Shown piece after piece: positions 43,268-55,361 of a stretch of DNA of 64,000 nucleotides. The notes under the pieces are model-generated. The model had not been told where the DNA came from. It did no database searches and saw only the letters and a list, made by a program, of their open reading frames with translations. This DNA comes from Caulobacter endophyticus (GTDB lineage: Bacteria; Pseudomonadota; Alphaproteobacteria; Caulobacterales; Caulobacteraceae): positions 62,001-126,000 of the forward strand of contig NZ_JARQWV010000013.1 in the NCBI RefSeq assembly GCF_029543245.1. Reading direction: 5' to 3'. Numbering within the stretch: the stretch's first letter is position 1; every line of letters starts with the position of its first letter. The position numbers and the translations under genes are program-made.

Positions 43268-43353
43268 TTTAGACCCCTTTCGGCGGCTCTCTCACCAATT
43301 GTCGCCGAATGTAACATTGAGGCCCGCCCCGGCGCCGTGCTAGGGGCGTTCGC

Positions 43354-43869
43354 ATGCAAAAGAGCGCCTACACCTTCGAAGAGCTCCTGGCCTGCGGCCG
43401 GGGCGAAATGTTCGGACCCGGCAACGCCCAGCTGCCCGTGCCGCCGATGCTGATGTTCGATCGCATCGTCCGGATCGAATCCGAGGGCGGCAAGTACGGC
43501 AAGGGCTATGTCGAAGCCGAATTCGACATCAAGCCGGACCTCTGGTTCTTCGGCTGCCACTTCATCGGCGACCCCGTCATGCCCGGCTGCCTGGGCCTGG
43601 ACGCCATGTGGCAGCTGGTCGGCTTCTTCCTGGGCTGGTCGGGCGCGCCGGGTCGCGGCCGCGCCCTGGGCGTTGGCGAAGTGAAATTCACCGGCCAGGT
43701 GACCCCGGACGTCAAGAAGGTCGTCTACAAGATCGACCTCAAGCGCGTGATCATGCGCAAGCTGGTCATGGGCATCGGCGACGGCGTCATGGAAGCCGAC
43801 GGCAAGGTGATCTACGAAACCAAGGACCTCAAGGTCGGCCTGTTCACGGCCGAACAGATGGCGGGTTGA
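43354..43869 (+). CDS. fabA: 3-hydroxydecanoyl-ACP dehydratase/isomerase
   Basis: Makes trans-2- and cis-3-decenoyl-ACP, the branch point of anaerobic unsaturated fatty acid synthesis. 171 residues; H69 in [17 protein letters not shown] and D83 in [10 protein letters not shown] are the catalytic pair (E. coli numbering 70 and 84). The N-terminus [18 protein letters not shown] is typical. The fabA stop is 69 nt ahead of fabB, so fabA-fabB-fabI are probably one operon. Confidence 0.97.
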   Translation: MQKSAYTFEELLACGRGEMFGPGNAQLPVPPMLMFDRIVRIESEGGKYGKGYVEAEFDIKPDLWFFGCHFIGDPVMPGCLGLDAMWQLVGFFLGWSGAPGRGRALGVGEVKFTGQVTPDVKKVVYKIDLKRVIMRKLVMGIGDGVMEADGKVIYETKDLKVGLFTAEQMAG

Positions 43870-43938
43870 TCCAACCGACAGGCCGGCCGTTCTGTTCAAG
43901 GAGCCGGCTCCGGCGATCGGGGAGAAAGAGGTACTGAT

Positions 43939-45153
43939 ATGCGTCGCGTCGTCGTCACGGGACTGGGCGTCGTCTCGTCCATCGGCAACAACGCCAACGA
44001 GGTGCTGGCTTCGCTGCGCGAGGCCAAGTCGGGCGTGGTCGCCGCGCCGGAGTACGCGGAACTCGGCTTCCGCTGCCAGGTGCACGCCGCGCCCCAGATC
44101 GAGTGGGAAGGCCTGGTCGATCGCCGGGCCGCCCGCTTCCTGGCGCCCGGCACGGCCTACGCCCACATCGCCATGGAACAGGCGATCGCGGATTCGGGGC
44201 TCGAGGAGGCGCAGATCTCCCACGAGCGTACCGGCCTGATCGTCGGTTCGGGCGGTCCGTCCACCCGCGTCATCGTCGAGGCCGCGGCCACGACGAAGGA
44301 AAAGGGCCCCAAGCGGATCGGTCCGTTCGCGGTGCCCAAGGCCATGAGCTCGGGTCCGTCGGCGGTGCTGTCGACCTGGTTCAAGATCCGCGGGATCAAC
44401 TACTCGATCAGCTCGGCCTGCGCGACCAGCGCCCACTGCATCGGCGCAGGCGCCGAGCAGATCCAGCTGGGCAAGCAGGACATCGTCTTCGCCGGCGGCT
44501 GCGAGGAGCTGGACTGGACCCTGTCGAACCTGTTCGACGCCATGGGCGCCATGAGCACCAACTTCAACGACCGCCCGGCCGTGGCCAGCCGCGCCTACGA
44601 CAAGGACCGCGACGGCTTCGTGATCGCCGGCGGGGCCGGCATCGTGGTGCTCGAGGAATACGAGCACGCCAAGGCGCGCGGGGCCAAGATCTATGGCGAG
44701 CTGATCGGCTACGCCGCCAACTCCGACGGCTACGACATGGTCGCGCCGTCGGGCGAGGGCGCGGCCCGCTGCATGAAGCTGGCCATGGCGCAGGCCGGCG
44801 GCCGGACCATCGACTACCTGAACCCGCACGGCACCTCGACGCCGGTCGGCGACAGCAAGGAGATGGGCGCGGTGCGCGAGGTGTTCGGCGACAAGGCGCC
44901 GCTGATCTCGTCGACCAAGTCGCTGACGGGCCACAGCCTGGGCGCGGCCGGCGCGCAGGAGGCGATCTACTCGATCCTGATGCTCAAGAACGGCTTCGCC
45001 GCCGAGAGCGCCAACATCGAGAACCTCGATCCCGAGTTCGCCGACTTGCCGATCCTGCGCGAGCGCGCCGACAAGCCGCTCGACACGGTGATGTCCAACA
45101 GCTTCGGCTTCGGCGGCACCAACGGCACGCTGATCTTCGGCCAGGCCGACTGA
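43939..45153 (+). CDS. fabB: 3-oxoacyl-ACP synthase I
   Basis: Elongates unsaturated acyl-ACP with malonyl-ACP. 404 residues; catalytic C161 in [15 protein letters not shown]297 in [11 protein letters not shown] and H332 in [13 protein letters not shown], with the Lys of SSTKSLTGH. It resembles FabB rather than FabF by its neighbour fabA and by the sequence around [14 protein letters not shown] 43939 follows GGAGAAAGAGG. Confidence 0.96.
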   Translation: MRRVVVTGLGVVSSIGNNANEVLASLREAKSGVVAAPEYAELGFRCQVHAAPQIEWEGLVDRRAARFLAPGTAYAHIAMEQAIADSGLEEAQISHERTGLIVGSGGPSTRVIVEAAATTKEKGPKRIGPFAVPKAMSSGPSAVLSTWFKIRGINYSISSACATSAHCIGAGAEQIQLGKQDIVFAGGCEELDWTLSNLFDAMGAMSTNFNDRPAVASRAYDKDRDGFVIAGGAGIVVLEEYEHAKARGAKIYGELIGYAANSDGYDMVAPSGEGAARCMKLAMAQAGGRTIDYLNPHGTSTPVGDSKEMGAVREVFGDKAPLISSTKSLTGHSLGAAGAQEAIYSILMLKNGFAAESANIENLDPEFADLPILRERADKPLDTVMSNSFGFGGTNGTLIFGQAD

Positions 45154-45239
45154 GCCTTTTCCAGACACGCCGGGGCAGGCGGGTTCCGAAGCGGAAGCCC
45201 GCCTGCTAACCAGCGATCCAAGATCCAAGGAGCCGACCT

Positions 45240-46055
45240 ATGGCCGACGACTACGCATTCCCCAAGGGCGAGCTGATGGCGGGCAAGAAGGGCCTGGTCA
45301 TGGGCGTGGCCAACCACAACTCGATCGCCTGGGGCATCGCCAGCCAGCTGGCCGCCCAGGGCGCCGAGATGGCCTTCACCTACCAGGGCGAAGCGCTGGA
45401 GCGCCGCGTGCGCCCGCTGGCCGAAAGCATCGGCGTCAACACCCTGATCCCGGCCGACGTCACCGACGACGCCTCGATGGACGCGGCCTTCGCCGCCGTC
45501 GAGGAGAAGTTCGGCACGCTCGACTTCGTGGTCCACTCGGTGGCCTTCGCCAACAAGGACGAGCTGAAGGGCTCGTTCGTCGACAACACCACCCGTGAGG
45601 GCTTCCTCACGGCCATGAACATCTCGGCCTTCAGCTTCGTCGACGTCGCCAAGCGCGCGGCCAAGATCATGCCGAACGGCGGCTCGCTGATCACCATGAC
45701 CTATCTGGGGTCGGAGCGGACCATTCCGAACTACAACACCATGGGCGTGGCCAAGGCCGCCCTGGAAGCGGCGACCCGCTACATCGCCCGGGACCTCGGC
45801 CCCAAGGGCATCCGCGTCAACGCCATCTCGGCCGGCGCCATGCGCACGCTTGCTCTCGCCGGCATCGCCGGCGGCCGCGGCATGATCGCCCAGGGCCGCG
45901 CCTTCAGCGCCATGAAGGAAGACACCTCGATGGAAGGCGTCGCGGGCGCGGCCCTGTGGCTGGTCTCGGACCTGGGCCGCTCGACCACGGGCGAAGTCGT
46001 CCACGTCGACGCCGGTTTCCACATGATGGGCATGCCCGACGAAGCCGAGGGCTGA
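45240..46055 (+). CDS. fabI: Enoyl-ACP reductase (NADH)
   Basis: Final reduction of each elongation cycle. 271 residues; GVANHNSIAWGIASQL nucleotide motif, Tyr155 and Tyr165 with Lys172 (YLGSER, NYNTMGVAKAALEA), matching E. coli Y146, Y156 and K163. Strong AAGGAGCCG ribosome site before ATG 45240. It is a classic target of triclosan. Followed by a terminator and a family-3 repeat. Confidence 0.97.
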   Translation: MADDYAFPKGELMAGKKGLVMGVANHNSIAWGIASQLAAQGAEMAFTYQGEALERRVRPLAESIGVNTLIPADVTDDASMDAAFAAVEEKFGTLDFVVHSVAFANKDELKGSFVDNTTREGFLTAMNISAFSFVDVAKRAAKIMPNGGSLITMTYLGSERTIPNYNTMGVAKAALEAATRYIARDLGPKGIRVNAISAGAMRTLALAGIAGGRGMIAQGRAFSAMKEDTSMEGVAGAALWLVSDLGRSTTGEVVHVDAGFHMMGMPDEAEG

Positions 46056-46067
46056 TCGCTTTCCCGG

Positions 46068-46230
46068 GCCCTCTCCCCTTGCGGGAGAGGGTGGCCTCCG
46101 AAGGAGGTCGGGTGAGGGGTCTCTCAGACATCGAACGCCGCGACAGCCGACCCGCTGTCGCGGCGTTTTTCGTGTGTGCGACCCCTCATCCGTCGGCTTC
46201 GCCGACACCTTCTCCCGCAAGGGGAGAAGG
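46068..46230. repeat. Dispersed palindromic repeat, family 3, copy 2, with an embedded terminator
   Basis: Starts CTCTCCCCTTGCGGGAGAGG with GGTCGGGTGAGGGGTCTCTCA, and ends TTCTCCCGCAAGGGGAGAAGG. In the middle is the terminator at 46134-46172. The halves occur in the same order as at 34071-34236 but the copy has taken up the terminator. Confidence 0.8.
46134..46172 (+). terminator. Intrinsic terminator of the fab operon
   Basis: 14-bp stem, AACGCCGCGACAGC (46134-46147) / GCTGTCGCGGCGTT (46154-46167), followed by TTTCG. The minus strand also has a T-rich flank only weakly. Arms nearly identical to the ones at 31277-31305. Confidence 0.88.
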
Positions 46231-46236
46231 ATGGGG

Positions 46237-46845
46237 TCAGGGCGCGTAGGCCCGCATGAACCGCGCCGCCGCGGCCGTGGCCAGGGCGTCGAACTGTTCG
46301 GGGGTGCGGTCGGACGGCAGGCGCAGCAGGGCGCGCAGCTGGCTGTGGCCCAGCACCATGCCGGCGAAGAACTCGGCGGCCTGCTCGGGTTCGTCGACGG
46401 CGAGGCGGCCGAGCTTCGTCTCGGTCTCCAGGAAGGCGGCGAGCTGGCGACGGGTCTGGCGGGGGCCGGCCTCGAACACCTCGTTGGCGACGTCGGGCAT
46501 TTCGCCCGCGCCCTGAATGATCACCCGCAGCACCGAATAGCCGTTGGTGGTGATCACCGTCTCCAGCATCGAGCGGGCGAAGGCCTCAAGCGCCTCGCGC
46601 GGATTGTCGATGGCGCCGGGCTCGCGCAGCGGCGCGGTGATGCGGGCGACGCGGCGGGCCATCAGCGCCTTCACCAGCTCGGCCTTGGAGCCGTAGTGGT
46701 TGTAGACCGTCTGCTTGGACACCCCGGCCCGGCGGGCGATGGCTTCCATCGGGGCCGACAGGCCGCGCTGGCCGATCACCTCGACGGCGGCGTCGAGGAT
46801 GGCCTCGGTCTTGGCGACGTCGATCTGTCCGGCGATCCTGGGCAT
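46237..46845 (-). CDS. TetR-family repressor of the adjacent efflux operon
   Basis: 202 residues: N-terminal helix-turn-helix AILDAAVEVIGQRGLSAPMEAIARRAGVSKQTVYNHYGSKAEL is textbook TetR, followed by a helical ligand domain. The ATG overlaps the stop of the MFS gene by one base (TGATG), so it is translated with the operon. The palindrome at 49646-49661 is its probable operator. The inducer is unknown. Confidence 0.92.
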   Translation of the reverse strand: MPRIAGQIDVAKTEAILDAAVEVIGQRGLSAPMEAIARRAGVSKQTVYNHYGSKAELVKALMARRVARITAPLREPGAIDNPREALEAFARSMLETVITTNGYSVLRVIIQGAGEMPDVANEVFEAGPRQTRRQLAAFLETETKLGRLAVDEPEQAAEFFAGMVLGHSQLRALLRLPSDRTPEQFDALATAAAARFMRAYAP

Positions 46846-48449
46846 CAGTGGGCGTCCGAGGGGGGCGGGGGAATGACCTCGGGCGGGGCGGCCAGCAGGC
46901 TGACGACGGCGGCGGCAAAGCAGCCGTAGGCCAGCAGGGTGAAGCTGTCGCCGAAGGCCAGGACCGTGGCCTGCTGGTTCATCATGTTGCCGATCGCCTT
47001 GCGCGCCGCGCCGTCGGGGTCGGTGACGCCCAACTGCTGCATGCGCGCGGCCAGGCCCGCCATCATCGTCGCCGCCTCGCCGCCGTTCATCACCTTCGAC
47101 GACATGTCGCTGAAGTAGAGAGCGGTCTGCTGGGTGATGCTGGTGGCCAGCAGCGCCAGGCCGATGGCGCCGCCGGTGTTGCGCGACAGGTTCACGAGGC
47201 CGGAAGCGTTTTTGACCATGTGCTGGGGCAGGGTGCTCATCGTGATCTGCTGGGTCGCGATCATGGCGATCATGACCCCGACGCCGCGACAAGCCTGGAC
47301 CCCCGCGAATTCCCAGAAACCCCAGTTTTTGGTCACGCCGTGGGCCATGTACATGCCCCAGCCCGCCAGCAGGAAGCCGATGCACATCGGAATGCGCGGA
47401 TCGACCTTGCGCACGATGCGCCCGGCGATCGGGCCGGTGGCGAACATCGACAGGCCCGAGACCACCATGGTGGTGCCCACTTCCGAGGCCGAATAGCCCC
47501 GCACGCGGCTGAGGAACTGCGGCAGCAGGAAGGTGCCGCCGAACAGGCTGGCGCCCGAGATCGCGGTCATCATCACGCCGATGCTGAAGTTCCGGTTGGC
47601 GAAGGCCTTCAGCTCGACGATCGGGTTCCTGTAGGTCAGCTGCCGCCAGATGAAGACCACGCCGGTGACCACGGTCACGACGGTGAGGAGGAGGATCAGG
47701 TCGTCCTCGAACCAGTTCTCCTTGGCGCCTTCCTCCAGCACGTACTGCATGCTCATCAGGAAGACGGCCATGAAGGCCAGGCCCGACCAGTCGAAGCCCT
47801 TGGCGAGGCTCGGGTCGCCCTTGTCGAAGTCGCCCCACTTGGCGACCGCGAACAGCACCAGGATCCCGGGTGGCACGTTGATGAAGAACAGCCAGCGCCA
47901 GCTCAGCCACTCGGTCAGGTGGCCGCCCAGGGTGGGGCCGACGGTGGGGGCCAGGGTGACGATCAGGCCCATGATGACGCTGGCGGTGATCCGGCGCTCG
48001 GGCGGGAAGGCGGTGAAGGCCACGGCGAACACCGTCGGGATCATCGCCCCGCCGATGAAGCCCTGCAGCGCCCGCGTCAGGATCATCATGTCGATCGACG
48101 ACGACAGGCCCGTCGCGACGCTCATCAGGATGAAGCCCAGGCACGAGGCCATGTAGAGCCGCTGGGTGCCCCACAGGCGCGACAGGTATCCCGACAGCGG
48201 GATCATCACGACCTCGGGGATCAGGTAGGCGGTCTGGATCCAGCTGACCTGGTCGGCGCTGGCCCCGACGCCCGCCTGGATCTGCGGCAGCGAGGCCGCG
48301 ACGATCTGGATGTCGAGGATGGCCATGAACTGGCCGATGACCATGGCCCCGAAGCCGAGGAACAGCTTGGTCCAGTCGACCTCGCCCGCCGGCTTTGCCG
48401 CGGGGGGAGCGCCAGGCTTGGCGGAGGCGGGCAGGGCGGCGTCGGTCAA
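46845..48449 (-). CDS. DHA2-family MFS efflux transporter (EmrB/QacA type)
   Basis: 534 residues with fourteen membrane segments. MFS motif C-type AVAFTAFPPERR and LVTLAPTVGPTLGGHL (antiporter motif), QFMAILDIQIVAASLPQIQAG (EmrB start), and SRLWGTQRLYMAS (motif A). Proton-driven export of hydrophobic drugs together with the HlyD-family protein upstream. The initiation codon appears to be TTG at 48449, 12 nt after the emrA stop; no ATG fits. An outer-membrane partner is not encoded here. Confidence 0.92.
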   Translation of the reverse strand: MTDAALPASAKPGAPPAAKPAGEVDWTKLFLGFGAMVIGQFMAILDIQIVAASLPQIQAGVGASADQVSWIQTAYLIPEVVMIPLSGYLSRLWGTQRLYMASCLGFILMSVATGLSSSIDMMILTRALQGFIGGAMIPTVFAVAFTAFPPERRITASVIMGLIVTLAPTVGPTLGGHLTEWLSWRWLFFINVPPGILVLFAVAKWGDFDKGDPSLAKGFDWSGLAFMAVFLMSMQYVLEEGAKENWFEDDLILLLTVVTVVTGVVFIWRQLTYRNPIVELKAFANRNFSIGVMMTAISGASLFGGTFLLPQFLSRVRGYSASEVGTTMVVSGLSMFATGPIAGRIVRKVDPRIPMCIGFLLAGWGMYMAHGVTKNWGFWEFAGVQACRGVGVMIAMIATQQITMSTLPQHMVKNASGLVNLSRNTGGAIGLALLATSITQQTALYFSDMSSKVMNGGEAATMMAGLAARMQQLGVTDPDGAARKAIGNMMNQQATVLAFGDSFTLLAYGCFAAAVVSLLAAPPEVIPPPPSDAH

Positions 48450-48461
48450 GACGGCGCGGCC

Positions 48462-49574
48462 TTATCGGGCCTGGGTCGCGGTCGGAGCGCGGGCGACCTG
48501 CTGCCCGCCCTGGCCGGCTTCGGCGAACGAAGCGCCCGAACGGTCGCGGACGTCGACCTTGACCTCGACCGACAGGCCGGGGCGCAGGGCCGCGCCGGCG
48601 CCGGTGCGGTCGACGGCGATCTTCACCGGCAGGCGCTGGGTGATCTTGGTGAAGTTGCCGACCGCGTTCTCGACCGGGATCAGGGCGAACTCCTGGCCGG
48701 TGGCCGGGGCGAAGCTGTCGACCTTGCCGACGATCTTCTGCTTGCCGAAGGCGTCGGCCTTGATCTCGACCGGCTGGCCGACGCGCAGGCGGGCGACCTG
48801 GGTTTCCTTGAAGTTGGCGACCACGAAGCTCTGGCCCAGCGGCACCACCGACATCAGGGCGACGCCCGGCTGAACCAGCTGGCCGGGGCGCACGGTGCGG
48901 GCGCCGACCACGCCGGCGGCGGGGGCGCGGATCACGGTGCGTTCGAGGTCGATGCGGGCCTGGTCGACGGCGGCGTGGGCGGCGGCTGCCTGGGCCACGG
49001 TCTGGGCGCGGGCCGAGCCCAGCGACGAGGCGGTGCGGCGCTCGGCTTCGAGGGCGGCCTGGGCGCTGGCGACGGTGGCGTCCGACTGCTTGGCGCCGGC
49101 GGCCTCGGTCTGGACCTTCTGCTGCGAGACCCAGCCCTGCTTGGCCAGGGCGTCGTAGCGGGCGAGGTCGGCGCGGGCCCGGCCGGCGTCGGCCTGGGCG
49201 CTGGCCACGCCCGCCTGGCGCTGCTGGATCAGGGCCTGTTCGAGGATGGCCTTGTCGTCGACGCTCTTGATGGCGGCGTCGAGGGCCGCGGCGTTGGCGA
49301 TCGCCTGGTCCAGCTTCGCCTGGAAGGTCGAGGGATCGATCTTGGCCAGCACCTGGCCGGCTTCGACCCGCTGATTGTCGGCGACCAGCACTTCGGCGAC
49401 ATAGCCGGTGACCTGCGGGCTGACCGAGACGGTGTCGGCCTGGACGAAGGCGTTGTCGGTGCTCTCGAAGCGCTGCTTGTCGATGTACCAGAGCACGCCG
49501 CCGGCCAGGATGGCGACGCCGGCGACCCCGGCCACCAGCAGCGGAACCAGCTTCTTTTTCTTCGTCTCGGCCAT
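48462..49574 (-). CDS. HlyD-family periplasmic adaptor of the efflux pump (EmrA type)
   Basis: 370 residues; an N-terminal membrane anchor (LVPLLVAGVAGVAILAGGVLW), the lipoyl half ADTVSVSPQVTGYVAEVLVADNQRVEAGQVLAKID, a long coiled coil (about residues 95-215) and the second lipoyl half RAPAAGVVGARTVRPGQLVQPG, then a beta-barrel domain. It links the MFS pump to an outer-membrane channel. ATG 49574 is preferred over the ATG at 49703. The operon is emrA-like, emrB-like, tetR. Confidence 0.92.
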   Translation of the reverse strand: MAETKKKKLVPLLVAGVAGVAILAGGVLWYIDKQRFESTDNAFVQADTVSVSPQVTGYVAEVLVADNQRVEAGQVLAKIDPSTFQAKLDQAIANAAALDAAIKSVDDKAILEQALIQQRQAGVASAQADAGRARADLARYDALAKQGWVSQQKVQTEAAGAKQSDATVASAQAALEAERRTASSLGSARAQTVAQAAAAHAAVDQARIDLERTVIRAPAAGVVGARTVRPGQLVQPGVALMSVVPLGQSFVVANFKETQVARLRVGQPVEIKADAFGKQKIVGKVDSFAPATGQEFALIPVENAVGNFTKITQRLPVKIAVDRTGAGAALRPGLSVEVKVDVRDRSGASFAEAGQGGQQVARAPTATQAR

Positions 49575-49640
49575 GGCCAAATCCTGAAAGGAGGTAGGCG
49601 TCCGGCGGATCAATGTTCGCCTGTCGGACGCGACGGGGGG

Positions 49641-49669
49641 ATAAATGGACGATTTCGTCCAAAAATCAA
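49641..49669 (-). promoter_or_regulatory. Promoter of the efflux operon with TetR-type operator filling the spacer
   Basis: On the minus strand, -35 TTGATT (plus 49669-49664), a 17-bp spacer and -10 ATTTAT (plus 49646-49641). The spacer holds the palindrome TGGACGATTTCGTCCA (49646-49661 as plus coordinates; perfect 7-bp arms with 2-bp centre). A bound TetR dimer would block RNA polymerase. The start codon is 67 bp downstream. Confidence 0.75.
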
Positions 49670-49733
49670 TCCGCCGTCGCCGCGTCATTGTGCGGCGCCG
49701 CAAAAAACCCCGTGTCGGGGTGGCTTTCCAGCC

Positions 49734-50399
49734 TCAGTCGAGTGCGTTGCGGCAGGCCGCGGCCATGGCCAGGGGGCTGAGCGCGACGGCGGCGGCGCTG
49801 TAGGCCAGCAGGAACAGCAGGCCGCCCGTCCACGGCAGGCCGCCGGTCAGGGCGTCCAGCGCGCCGGCGCCGAAGATCACCGGCGGGGCGTAGAGCGGCA
49901 GGACGATGACGGCGACCAGCAGGCCGCCGCGCTTGCTGCCCAGCGACAGGGCGGCCCCCAGTCCGCCCAGGAACGAGAAGGCCAGCCCCCCTGCCAGGGC
50001 GCAGACGAACAACAGCGGCATGATCGTGGGCGAGGCGCCCAGCGCCACCGCCGCTATAGGCGCGGCCAGGGCCAGCGGCGCGCCGGCCGCCAGCCAGTGC
50101 GCCAGGCACTTGGCCGCCGCCACGGCTTCCAGCGGGGCGGGGCCCAGGGCCAGCAGGTCCAGCGCCCCGTCCTCGAAGTCGCGCTCGAACAGGCGCTCCA
50201 GCGAGAGCAGGGCGGCCAGGGCAAGGGCCAGCCAGGCGATGCCGGGGGCCAGGCTCGCCAGCCGTTCGGGCGCGCGGCCGGCGGCCAGCGGCAGCAGGGT
50301 GACGACGCAGGCGTAGAAGGCCAGGGCCAGCAGAGGTCCGCCGCCCCGGCCCCAGGCCAGGGCAAACTCGCGCCGGAAGAGGACGCCGAACCCTCTCAT
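49734..50399 (-). CDS. ccmB: Heme exporter protein CcmB
   Basis: Membrane subunit of the CcmAB ABC transporter of cytochrome c maturation. 221 residues with six membrane segments; [21 protein letters not shown], then [27 protein letters not shown] (a conserved CcmB loop), and [19 protein letters not shown]. Its ATG overlaps the stop of ccmA by four bases (ATGA), so the two are translated together. ccmC, ccmD and ccmG are about 20 kb away on the opposite strand. Confidence 0.95.
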   Translation of the reverse strand: MRGFGVLFRREFALAWGRGGGPLLALAFYACVVTLLPLAAGRAPERLASLAPGIAWLALALAALLSLERLFERDFEDGALDLLALGPAPLEAVAAAKCLAHWLAAGAPLALAAPIAAVALGASPTIMPLLFVCALAGGLAFSFLGGLGAALSLGSKRGGLLVAVIVLPLYAPPVIFGAGALDALTGGLPWTGGLLFLLAYSAAAVALSPLAMAAACRNALD

Positions 50400-51013
50400 G
50401 CGCCGACCTCCACCAGACGGGCGGGGACGGGCAGGGGGTCGTGCACGGCGGCCAGCACCATGCCGCCGCCCGCCAGATGCTCGGCCATGATCGCGCCGAA
50501 GGCGGCGCGGTGGGCGGCGTCCAGCGGGGCCATGGGCTCGTCCAGCAGCCACAGGCGGCGGGGGCTGGCCAGCAGCCGGGCCAGGGAGACGCGGCGGCGC
50601 TGGCCGGCCGACAGGCGGCGGACCTCCAGGTCGAGCAGGCGGCCAAGCTCCAGCCGCTCGACGGCGGCGCGGGCGGTGGTTTCGCTTCCGCCGGTCCAGC
50701 GGGCCTGGAACAGAAGCTCCTCCCAGGCGGTGCGGGCTGACTTGAGGCCGTCGTGATGGCCGGCAAGATGTAGGTGGTCGGCGCGGGCGGCTTCGGCCTC
50801 CAGTATCCGCCCTTCGGAGCCTTCGAAACCGATGGTCCCCGCCAGCGGGCGCAGCAGTCCTGCGACGGCTCGGAGCAGGCTGGTCTTGCCGGCCCCGTTG
50901 CGGCCCGTCAGCGCCACGGCGTCACCGCTTTCGAGCTCCAGATCCAGCCCCGAAAACAGGGTCCGTTCGCCCCGCGAGAGGCTCAAACCCTTTATGCGAA
51001 CGGCTCTCATCAT
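50396..51013 (-). CDS. ccmA: Heme exporter ATP-binding protein CcmA
   Basis: 205 residues: Walker [20 protein letters not shown], signature [15 protein letters not shown], Walker [14 protein letters not shown], and the H-loop at VHDPL. ATP hydrolysis drives release of heme-loaded CcmE. The start is ATG 51013 or 51010 (two tandem Met). Divergent from acnA. Confidence 0.95.
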   Translation of the reverse strand: MMRAVRIKGLSLSRGERTLFSGLDLELESGDAVALTGRNGAGKTSLLRAVAGLLRPLAGTIGFEGSEGRILEAEAARADHLHLAGHHDGLKSARTAWEELLFQARWTGGSETTARAAVERLELGRLLDLEVRRLSAGQRRRVSLARLLASPRRLWLLDEPMAPLDAAHRAAFGAIMAEHLAGGGMVLAAVHDPLPVPARLVEVGA

Positions 51014-51194
51014 TGGAAGTCCATGCCGCGCGCATGGACGTTGTGGGTAACCGGCGCTAAGAAGCGCTCGGCCGTCACCCTCCGCATTGGATGGGGCGTA
51101 CGCGGCGCGAGGATGGACGCTGTGGGTCCGCCTCGATCGCGCGATCCCGGGAGTGGTTTTCCGGCGGCCGTGAACAGAGAAGGGATCCTTCGAA

Positions 51195-53882
<2,688 letters not shown>

Positions 53883-53913
53883 GCAGCGACGTCCTTCAGA
53901 CGTTGAATACGAG

Positions 53914-53945
53914 ACGGCCGGTCCCCCTGGGGCCGGCCGTTTTCG
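53914..53945 (+). terminator. Intrinsic terminator of acnA
   Basis: Stem ACGGCCGG (53914-53921) / CCGGCCGT (53933-53940) continued by CCCC/GGGG and followed by TTTTCG. Confidence 0.88.
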
Positions 53946-54067
53946 TTCGTACGAGGGCGTGTCGGGAGGCCGACATCGTTGTCGTGTGGATTTCCTGGCG
54001 CCGAAGCGGCCATTTCACGGCCTCGTGAGGGGCGACGCAGCGGTTTCTTGGCTTAAGTGCGCCGCAC

Positions 54068-54778
54068 ATGCGTACGGCCTTGATCTCTCTTCTTTCCCTC
54101 GCCCTGACGAGCCTCGTCGCCGCCCCGGCCGCGGCCAAGTCGCCCGTGCTGGTCGAGCTGTTCACCGCCCAGGGCTGTTCGTCCTGCGGCAAGGCCAACC
54201 AGGCGGCCGCCGAGCTGGCCGAGCGCGACGACGTGCTGGCCCTGACCTATTCGGTCGACTACTGGGACTATCTCGGCTGGAAGGACACCTTCGCCAAGCC
54301 GGCCTTCGGCGAGCGCCAGCGGGCCTACGCCAAGGCCTTCGCCCTGCGCGACGTGCCCACGCCCCAGGTGGTGGTGGCCGGCAAGGTGCAGGCCTCGGGC
54401 GCCAAGGCCGAGACCGTCGAGAAGCTGATCGACACCGCCCACCTGCCGCCGGCTCCTGACATGGAGTTCGTCGGGACCAATCGCGTGGCCGTCGGCTCGG
54501 GCGCGTCGCCGCGCGGCGGGGCCGAGGTGTGGCTGGTGCGCTTCGACCCGCGCAAGCAGGAGATCGCCGTCAAGCGCGGTGACAACCGCGGCCAGACCAT
54601 CATCCACCGCAACGTGGTGCGCGAGATCGTCAAGATCGGCGCCTGGACCGGCCGTCCGAAGATGTATCGCCTGCCCGCCCTGGCCAAGGACGACGACCTG
54701 GCCACCGCCATCATCGTCCAGGGCGCCAAGGGCGGCCGGGTGCTGGGCGTGCTGCCTCCCGGCGGCAAGAGCCGTTAG
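54068..54778 (+). CDS. DUF1223 family exported thioredoxin-like protein
   Basis: 236 residues, signal peptide LISLLSLALTSLVAAPAAA. PVLVELFTAQGCSSCGKANQAAAELAERDDVLALTYSVDYWDYLGWKD is the DUF1223 signature; the CSSC pair sits like the thioredoxin CXXC. The redox role and partners are unknown. The C-terminal half (FVGTNRVAVGSG, REIVKIGAWTGRPKMYRLP) is conserved in the family. Possibly regulated on its own; preceded by 185 bp. Confidence 0.88.
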   Translation: MRTALISLLSLALTSLVAAPAAAKSPVLVELFTAQGCSSCGKANQAAAELAERDDVLALTYSVDYWDYLGWKDTFAKPAFGERQRAYAKAFALRDVPTPQVVVAGKVQASGAKAETVEKLIDTAHLPPAPDMEFVGTNRVAVGSGASPRGGAEVWLVRFDPRKQEIAVKRGDNRGQTIIHRNVVREIVKIGAWTGRPKMYRLPALAKDDDLATAIIVQGAKGGRVLGVLPPGGKSR

Positions 54779-54800
54779 GACCTTTCCTCCTCCTTCTCCG

Positions 54801-54903
54801 AGCTTCCCCGCGAAGGCGGGGATCCAAGCCGATGTTCCGGATGAGGCGCACTCGGAGGTGAACCTGCCGAGCCCGCTTGGGCCCCCGCCTTCGCGGGGGT
54901 GGA
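54801..54903. repeat. Dispersed palindromic repeat, family 5
   Basis: Left arm GCTTCCCCGCGAAGGCGGGGATCC, right arm CCCCCGCCTTCGCGGGGGTGGA, about 55 nt between. A hairpin-like element between the DUF1223 gene and the small-RNA-like unit. Confidence 0.7.
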
Positions 54904-54930
54904 CGGATCTGAGGGGGCTTCCCTTCCGCG

Positions 54931-54977
54931 CAAAAGAAACCCCGCCTCGCCTTAGGGGATGGTCGGCGAAGCGGGGT
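54931..54977 (-). terminator. Intrinsic terminator of unit B
   Basis: On the minus strand: ACCCCGCTTCGCC, 13-nt loop, GGCGAGGCGGGGT, then TTTCTTTTG. Thirteen pairs with one C-A mismatch. Confidence 0.85.
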
Positions 54978-55081
54978 CTTTAGGGGAGGGGATAGAAGAT
55001 ACGCGCCGGTCGAACGGGCCGCCCGCGAGCCGGTGGGCTGGAGGGGCTGTTCAGGATCCCGGACCGCGAGGCGTTCCGATC
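54931..55081 (-). ncRNA. Candidate small RNA, unit B of a tandem pair
   Basis: Minus-strand unit with no open frame. Order from the 5' end: GATCGG at 55081-55076; the core GGATCCTGAACAGCCCC (55059-55043) shared exactly with unit A; CCTCCAGCCC; a C-rich segment ATCCCCTCCCC (about 54993-54983); then an intrinsic terminator. The terminator stem (54939-54951 with 54965-54977, one mismatch) has loop GACCATCCCCTAA and is followed by TTTCTTTTG. The 5' end is not defined. Comparison with unit A is the main evidence. Confidence 0.6.
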
Positions 55082-55216
55082 GACCGACCATGAGACTATC
55101 GAGCCCCCAAGCGGCCGGCGAAGGGCGCGATCAGGGTGCTTTCGCGACGGGGTGGGGCGCCTCTGTGGCGATCTTTGCAGTTCCGAAGGCCGCGCGAGAA
55201 GCCAGGGCCCAGAACG

Positions 55217-55252
55217 CGAAAAGCCCGCGTGGGAGGGGTTTCCACGCGGGCT
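55217..55252 (-). terminator. Intrinsic terminator of unit A
   Basis: Perfect 11-bp stem AGCCCGCGTGG / CCACGCGGGCT (55222-55232 with 55242-55252), loop AAACCCCTC on the minus strand, followed by TTTTCGCG. Confidence 0.87.
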
Positions 55253-55361
55253 CTGCAGTTAAGAGAGGGGTTCTCTTGATTTAGTCTGTCGGCCGACCGG
55301 CCCGCGATCAAGGGGGGGCTGGGGGGGCTGTTCAGGATCCTGGACCGTGGGGTCTCCGATC
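55217..55361 (-). ncRNA. Candidate small RNA, unit A of a tandem pair
   Basis: Minus-strand unit with the same order as unit B: GATCGG (55361-55356), CACGGTCC, the shared core GGATCCTGAACAGCCCC (55340-55324), CCCCAGCCCCCC, then GAGAACCCCTCTCTTAAC and the terminator. It differs from B mostly by substitutions outside the core, as expected of an old duplication. The terminator loop carries AAACCCCTC. Upstream, no gene reads into it. Confidence 0.6.

Noticed and set aside
46848..50756. A 1302-residue open frame on the plus strand across the efflux operon and ccmB
   Set aside because: It lies opposite well-supported genes and reads as Gly/Ala/Asp/His-rich low-complexity protein, the usual antisense frame in high-GC DNA.
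54801..54903. A terminator of the DUF1223 gene
   Set aside because: The hairpin has arms over 20 nt but no T tract, and a similar structure is common as a dispersed repeat.
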